Notes under the pieces: generated by a model
Seen by the model: only the letters and a program-made list of their open reading frames with translations
Told to the model about the DNA's origin: nothing
Databases searched by the model: none
Source of the DNA: Ipomoea triloba
Taxonomy: Eukaryota > Streptophyta > Magnoliopsida > Solanales > Convolvulaceae
Reading direction: 5' to 3'
Length of the DNA stretch: 64,000 bases
NCBI RefSeq assembly: GCF_003576645.1
Contig: NC_044929.1
Span: 4,866,753 to 4,930,752 of the forward strand
Made by a program: the position numbers and the translations under genes
In this document: piece after piece, positions 59,869 to 64,000 of the stretch
How the letters are laid out: the number at the start of each line of letters is the position of its first letter
How positions within the stretch are numbered: position 1 is the stretch's first letter

Positions 59869-61470
59869 AATTTAATAATAAATTTGACCGGAAAGATAAA
59901 CGAATAATTTTTAATTTCTCAACAACGCCATTTTTCATTTATGGTCTGTTTGAAAACCTGAACAATGATTTTTGAAAGTCATTTTCTGTGTTTTCATGTG
60001 TTGAAAATAAATTTAATAGAAAATATTTATGGTCAATGAAAAAATGGTTCAGTTTATTTGGCAAAAAATGTCTTCCTAAAATTTTAATTCGAAGACATTT
60101 TACAAATTCATTATTTTTCATGTTTATCTTCTCTCTCATTTCTTTTATAGTTTCCATATTATCATTATCAACATGACCCTAACCACCAGTACCACCACAA
60201 CCACCACCACACCATCACTACCACCATGACCACCACACCACCACCTCTACGACCATCAGACCACTACACTACCATTGATGTGGTAAATATTACCGTACCC
60301 ACAAATACGTATAAATAGTATGGTTATTTAAGGGAAGAAAATAATATAATAGAGTGGTAAAGAAGGAAAATCATTAAAAAAAATACTAAAATTAAAATAA
60401 TATGAACCATTTATTTCAACAAGCGATTGCACCAACATTTTTTAGTTCCTAACCTAACTTTATTGACTCTTATTAAATTTGTAGAGATGTAGATTAGCTT
60501 TTAAGTAATTTTTTTCCTTTCATATTACTTTGTATAGATCTAACCCATCTAAGATTTTCTTTTGACAAATCATTTAGATTTAATTTTGGAATATGGTAAT
60601 ATTTTCTGATATAGTTTTAATTCATAATTTGGCCTAATTTTATATTTTAACTCCATTGGGTTTTTCATTACCAATTTCATCCCATTTTGTTGAAATTTGA
60701 GAATAAAAGATAAATTATTATCTTATTAAAATGTTTAAAATAGAAAATAAATTTATGATCCATTTAGAAACACGAAAAATGATTTCCTAAAGTCATTGTC
60801 AAGATTTTCCTATGTTTGGGTATTAAAAAAAAAAGGTAAAATATCAATGAAAAAAATGCTCAATTCGGAAGAAAATATCTTCCTAAATTTTTAATCAGAA
60901 GATATTTTTTGCATTCTTTATTTTTCCGTCTCCCTCTTATCTCTTATATATCTCTTCAAGCTTGTTTCCAAATTACCGTTTTATTATAACTCCCACCATC
61001 ACATCACCCCACCCCACCCATCACCACCATGCCACAACCATCACACCACCACTTATTATTGTTGTTGTTGTTGTTATTATTATTATTATTATTATAAAAA
61101 AAAATAATATGTTCATGCTAATGACCTTGTGATTTTGTGGCACGTGACTCTCCCAAATAGGAGGTCATGAGTTTGGTATTTGATCTTTGTGCTTCAGTAT
61201 GTTAAAGTTATCAGCTAAACAGGAAATAAAAATGAGTCATTTTTTGAAAAATATTTTTCATATTTTCAAACGTAATGTAGTTAAAAAAAATTAATATTAA
61301 TTCTTTGTGTTTCAGTAGGTTAAAAAAGTTATCAACTAAACGAAAAAAAAAAAGAGTCATTTTATGAAAAATATTTTTTATTTATATGTTCAATACTTCA
61401 ACGTAACGCAGTTATGGAAAGAAAAAAAGTAGGAATGAAAGAAATTTGATCTATTGAGAAATAAAAAAAA

Positions 61471-62840
61471 GAGTTAATTACCGATTTGGTCCATCGACTA
61501 TGAGGATTTCACCACTTTGATTCTTGACTTTAAAAATTGTTCAATTGCATCCTCAACTATGCAATTTCTTTCCGAAATGGTCCTCGGTCTAAACAATCGT
61601 TTATTTGACGTTAAAGCTAAGGATAGAAATGTAATTTCATTTACTTTTCCTTCTCAGGTGTTCCTTTTCATCTCAGTTTTTGGCTTCATTTACAGAACAA
61701 AGAAAGATAACTCCTAAATCCTAAAATCTCAATTCTCAGCGATGAACAGAGAAATGACAGCCATTTGACAACAACGACAAAAGGCAAAAGCACTTTGTTC
61801 TAATTTTGGGGTTCACCGACTAAATTAAGAACAAAAGCAATCGATGAATGAGTCGAAGAAAGCACTTCACCTCAATCGGATCTGGAATCTCAAGGGAGCC
61901 AACACCAAAAGGCAAAAGCAATCGTCGGTCCTCGAGCTCTTCCAAGAAAACTGCTCCAAAATAGAGAGCGCTGTGGTGGGACCCGACGGCAACGCTGGCA
62001 TTGGGTGAGGCGTCGGAGTGGGACTGGGCGGCGGCGCTGGCATTTGGTGCGGTGTCGGAGTGGGACTGGTAGGAGGTGTGGGTCTAGGCGGCGACGTTGG
62101 CATTTGGTGTGGCGTCGGAGTGGGACTGGGCGGCGGCGCTGGCATTTGGTGCGGCGTCGGAGTGGGACTGGTAGGAGGTGTGGGTCTGGGAAGCTCGCCA
62201 TGGAATCACCTCCGAGTGGCTTTTGGTGTGGGAATGGGGTGTAGTGTCGGATTCGGGTTTAGGGAGGGTTTGGGCATGGGTACATTGGAGTCTATGAGGT
62301 CTTGTTTGTTTCCTCCCAAAAAGAAATCCAGAATCGGAGCGCTAGGGTGAGCACTAAATCACCGGACCAACTGGCTCATCTAGCTCACCGCCGTGCACAT
62401 CGCTCAACCCTGTTGTCGATGACTGCGTAGCATTCTTCGACTCGTTCCGTGACCGCCATGTGCCACTGGAGCTGCCTTCGTTCCTCTACGCGGAGTTCCT
62501 CGGTGGCGCGATTGCTCTGCTCATAACCCTCCACCGCGGCGATTTCACCACGAAACAACTCTTCGACGACGTTTTTTGAACGGGGCAATGTGCGGCATCG
62601 GTGATCAGTTCAAGCCGTCGTGGCCGCAGGATTTCACAATTAGCGATCAGTGTATTATTAGGGAAGAAGATGAGTGCTATTTGATTTTCCTATTTTGCCC
62701 TTGAAAGTAGACGGAAAAACAGACTGAGGACCATTTTGGTTAACGTTTGCATAGTTGAGGATGCAATTGGACAATTTTTAAAGTCAAGGACCAAAGTGGT
62801 GAAATCCTCATAGTCGAGGGATCAAATCGGTAATTAACTC
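61471..62840. mobile_element. Mutator-like element (Pack-MULE-like) with GC-rich cargo
   Basis: Long terminal inverted repeats of at least 120 bp start GAGTTAATTACCGATTTG at 61471 and, inverted, end at 62840. They are flanked by a perfect 9 bp duplication TAAAAAAAA (61462-61470 and 62841-62849), diagnostic of Mutator-like transposition. No transposase is visible. The interior at about 61740-62640 is much more GC-rich than its surroundings and gene-like, as in elements that capture host fragments. The minus-strand frame at 61867-62145 is proline-rich (PAPPPSPTPTPHQMP repeats). Another minus-strand frame at 62385-62588 encodes a charged 67-residue piece (VEELFRGEIAAVEGYEQ). Source genes not recognised. 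Confidence 0.87.
61985..62190. repeat. 102 bp GC-rich tandem repeat in the MULE cargo
   Basis: A composite unit (42 bp plus 60 bp, both containing GGAGTGGGACTGG and GGCATTTGGTG) is repeated twice with few changes. The minus strand encodes PTPTPHQMP repeats and the plus strand glycine-rich frames; composition alone cannot tell which, if either, was coding. Confidence 0.75.
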
Positions 62841-62984
62841 TAAAAAAAAATTACCTTTTCATTAAATTTTACCAAAAACGAAACAAAAATTATAATCGAA
62901 TGATGAAATTAAACACACGCTAAAAATCATTTTTTAAAGACTAATTAAATCATCTCTTACAGTGCATTAATGCTTGGCACTTCT

Positions 62985-62996
62985 TTCTATATATAT
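62985..62996 (+). promoter_or_regulatory. TATA-like element before the GDSL gene
   Basis: CTATATATATAC lies about 110 bp before the ATG at 63103, in a pyrimidine-rich surround. Plausible core promoter by position only. Confidence 0.45.
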
Positions 62997-63102
62997 ACAT
63001 ATATCATATCATGCTATATTGCTATCCATTCTCTTGCTAATCTTACCACCAAGCACTAACTGTTTACTGTTCCATATATACCCTCTCCCCACCTTCCCTT
63101 TC

Positions 63103-63349
63103 ATGGAGTCTCAATACCTTCACACCACACTTCTTGCCCTGCTTCTGCTACTCCCAATCTCGATCTGCATTGCGAAGAAGCCGCCACCGCCGTGCAATTT
63201 CCCCGCCATTTTCAATTTCGGCGATTCAAACTCCGACACCGGCGGCTTGTCGGCGGCCTTTGGTCAGGCGGGCCCGCCGCATGGAGAGACGTACTTCCAT
63301 CACCCTGCCGGACGATACTGCGACGGCCGTTTGAAGATTGATTTCATCG
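63103..63349 (+). CDS. GDSL esterase/lipase, first exon only (gene runs off the window)
   Basis: Exon 1 encodes 82 complete codons plus one base, then a GTAAGT donor at 63350. The chosen start (MESQYLHTT) begins a typical signal peptide: hydrophobic LLALLLLLPISICIA then KKPPPP. An in-frame ATG at 62974 exists but would lie upstream of or across the probable transcription start. The block I motif FNFGDSNSDTGG follows, with the nucleophilic serine, then LSAAFGQAGPPHGETYF and the GRYCDGRLKIDFI block. These secreted plant enzymes hydrolyse cell-wall or cuticular esters; substrate unknown. Later blocks, including the catalytic Asp and His, must lie beyond 64000. Confidence 0.92.
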
Positions 63350-64000
63350 GTAAGTGCAGAATTCATTAATTTTCCAGATTTGAGGGAGAAATTTTTGTTT
63401 CATTTTTCTGCATTATTGATTAGGGATAAGAACAGAGTCCCGCCGACACTCAACTCTCTTGTCTACTTATTTGAATATACTTTAAATAGAAAGTTTTGAC
63501 ACGCTCTGATTGAATCAGAAGGAAGAAATTTATCATAATTTTTTTTCCTTCCTTTAATAAACTGGAGTTTTATTCCTGAAAGTGCGATGAACATTTATGG
63601 ATAAAATGCCTTGACATTTATTGCATCGCCATTTTTTGAATTTCGTTAGTATTACGGAGTATTTGGTTTAGATTTGTTTAACTTCTAACTTTTGACTATT
63701 TCCTGTAAATTATTAGTATTATTTATAAAAAAAAAAAACTAAAGATTGAAATTACCAATAAACTATTCCCTTTATATTATTTTATTTATCATATGTATTA
63801 TTTGTTGATTAGAATAATTCTCTTTTTTTTTCACTTATTTTTTGATATTTTTAAATAGAGTAATTCATTTTTTGTCTTAGATTCATAAGTGATAGACCAC
63901 TTTTACTCATTCTTTTTTAGAGCATCTATTTTTGGTCTTAGTATTGTTGTGACATGACTATTTTTGGTTATTCGTTGAAATGTTCTTAAATACAATGACA
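63350..64000 (+). other. Intron 1 of the GDSL gene (start)
   Basis: From the GTAAGT donor to the window end the sequence is AT-rich and shows no further exon of the family, so the first intron exceeds 650 bp. Confidence 0.7.

Larger units (their letters stand above)
58560..61045. repeat. Degenerate tandem repeat of about 1.2 kb units, with the tRNA in the first
   Basis: The sequence from the tRNA onward is repeated at an offset of about 1229 bp (tRNA at 58567, decayed tRNA at 59796). Matching phrases downstream include AAGACATTTT, TTATTTTTCATGTTTATCTT and an ACCACCACA-rich tail at about 59160-59230 and 60180-60260. A third, more diverged partial copy of the downstream half lies at about 60755-61045. 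Insertions, including the (TA)n-anchored repeat, separate the copies. No protein-coding gene is seen between 58.6 and 61.4 kb. Confidence 0.75.

Noticed and set aside
62005..62350. Glycine-rich plus-strand frames in the MULE interior as a glycine-rich-protein gene
   Set aside because: The frames arise from a 102 bp GC-rich repeat that is open in several frames on both strands, so composition cannot support a coding claim.

Overview
The window is plant nuclear DNA, almost certainly a eudicot. Its genes have introns and belong to plant families: an NPH3-type BTB protein, an MKP1-type phosphatase with gelsolin-like repeats, coilin, plant eIF4B and a GDSL lipase. The intergenic DNA is AT-rich and full of MITEs, LTR retrotransposons and (TA)n microsatellites. 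An asterid of the Convolvulaceae/Solanaceae kind is my guess, at low confidence. All gene models below were read by eye from splice sites and remembered family members; no alignment was run.

Layout. 0-9 kb: AT-rich DNA with repeats and one small serine-rich-like gene (3.8-4.05 kb, +). 9.2-12.2 kb: a four-exon NPH3/RPT2-like gene (-). 12.2-21.9 kb: no genes; MITEs, minisatellites and (TA)n-anchored repeats. 21.9-57.8 kb: a tandemly duplicated block whose ancestral order was MKP1(+), coilin(-), eIF4B(+). Unit 1 carries a decayed MKP1 pseudogene (21.9-25.2 kb), a Ty3/gypsy retrotransposon that itself holds a 3.86 kb solo-LTR-like insertion (25.6-32.3 kb), an intact 17-exon coilin (32.6-37.7 kb) and the 5' part of an eIF4B gene (38.7-41.4 kb). 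Unit 2 carries an MKP1 lacking its own 5' end (41.4-44.6 kb), a truncated coilin pseudogene (45.4-46.7 kb), replacement DNA with copia remnants (46.7-51.4 kb) and an intact eIF4B (51.5-57.8 kb). 57.8-61.4 kb: a tRNA-Arg(ACG) gene inside a decayed tandem repeat. 61.5-62.8 kb: a Pack-MULE-like element. 63.1 kb to the end: first exon of a GDSL esterase/lipase.

The most important observation is the junction between the two units. One breakpoint lies in eIF4B exon 2 and the other in a poly-A tract near the 5' end of MKP1. They join in frame. The predicted gene at 38741-44616 keeps the eIF4B promoter, start codon, exon 1 and intron 1, then runs straight into MKP1 with its catalytic motif and last intron intact, giving about 1055 residues. 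The full-length upstream MKP1 copy carries many stops and frameshifts and has lost its catalytic cysteine. Within this window, therefore, the only intact MKP1 catalytic unit is the one fused behind an eIF4B-derived N-terminus. The three genes have been lost reciprocally: coilin survives in unit 1, eIF4B in unit 2, and MKP1 only as the chimera.
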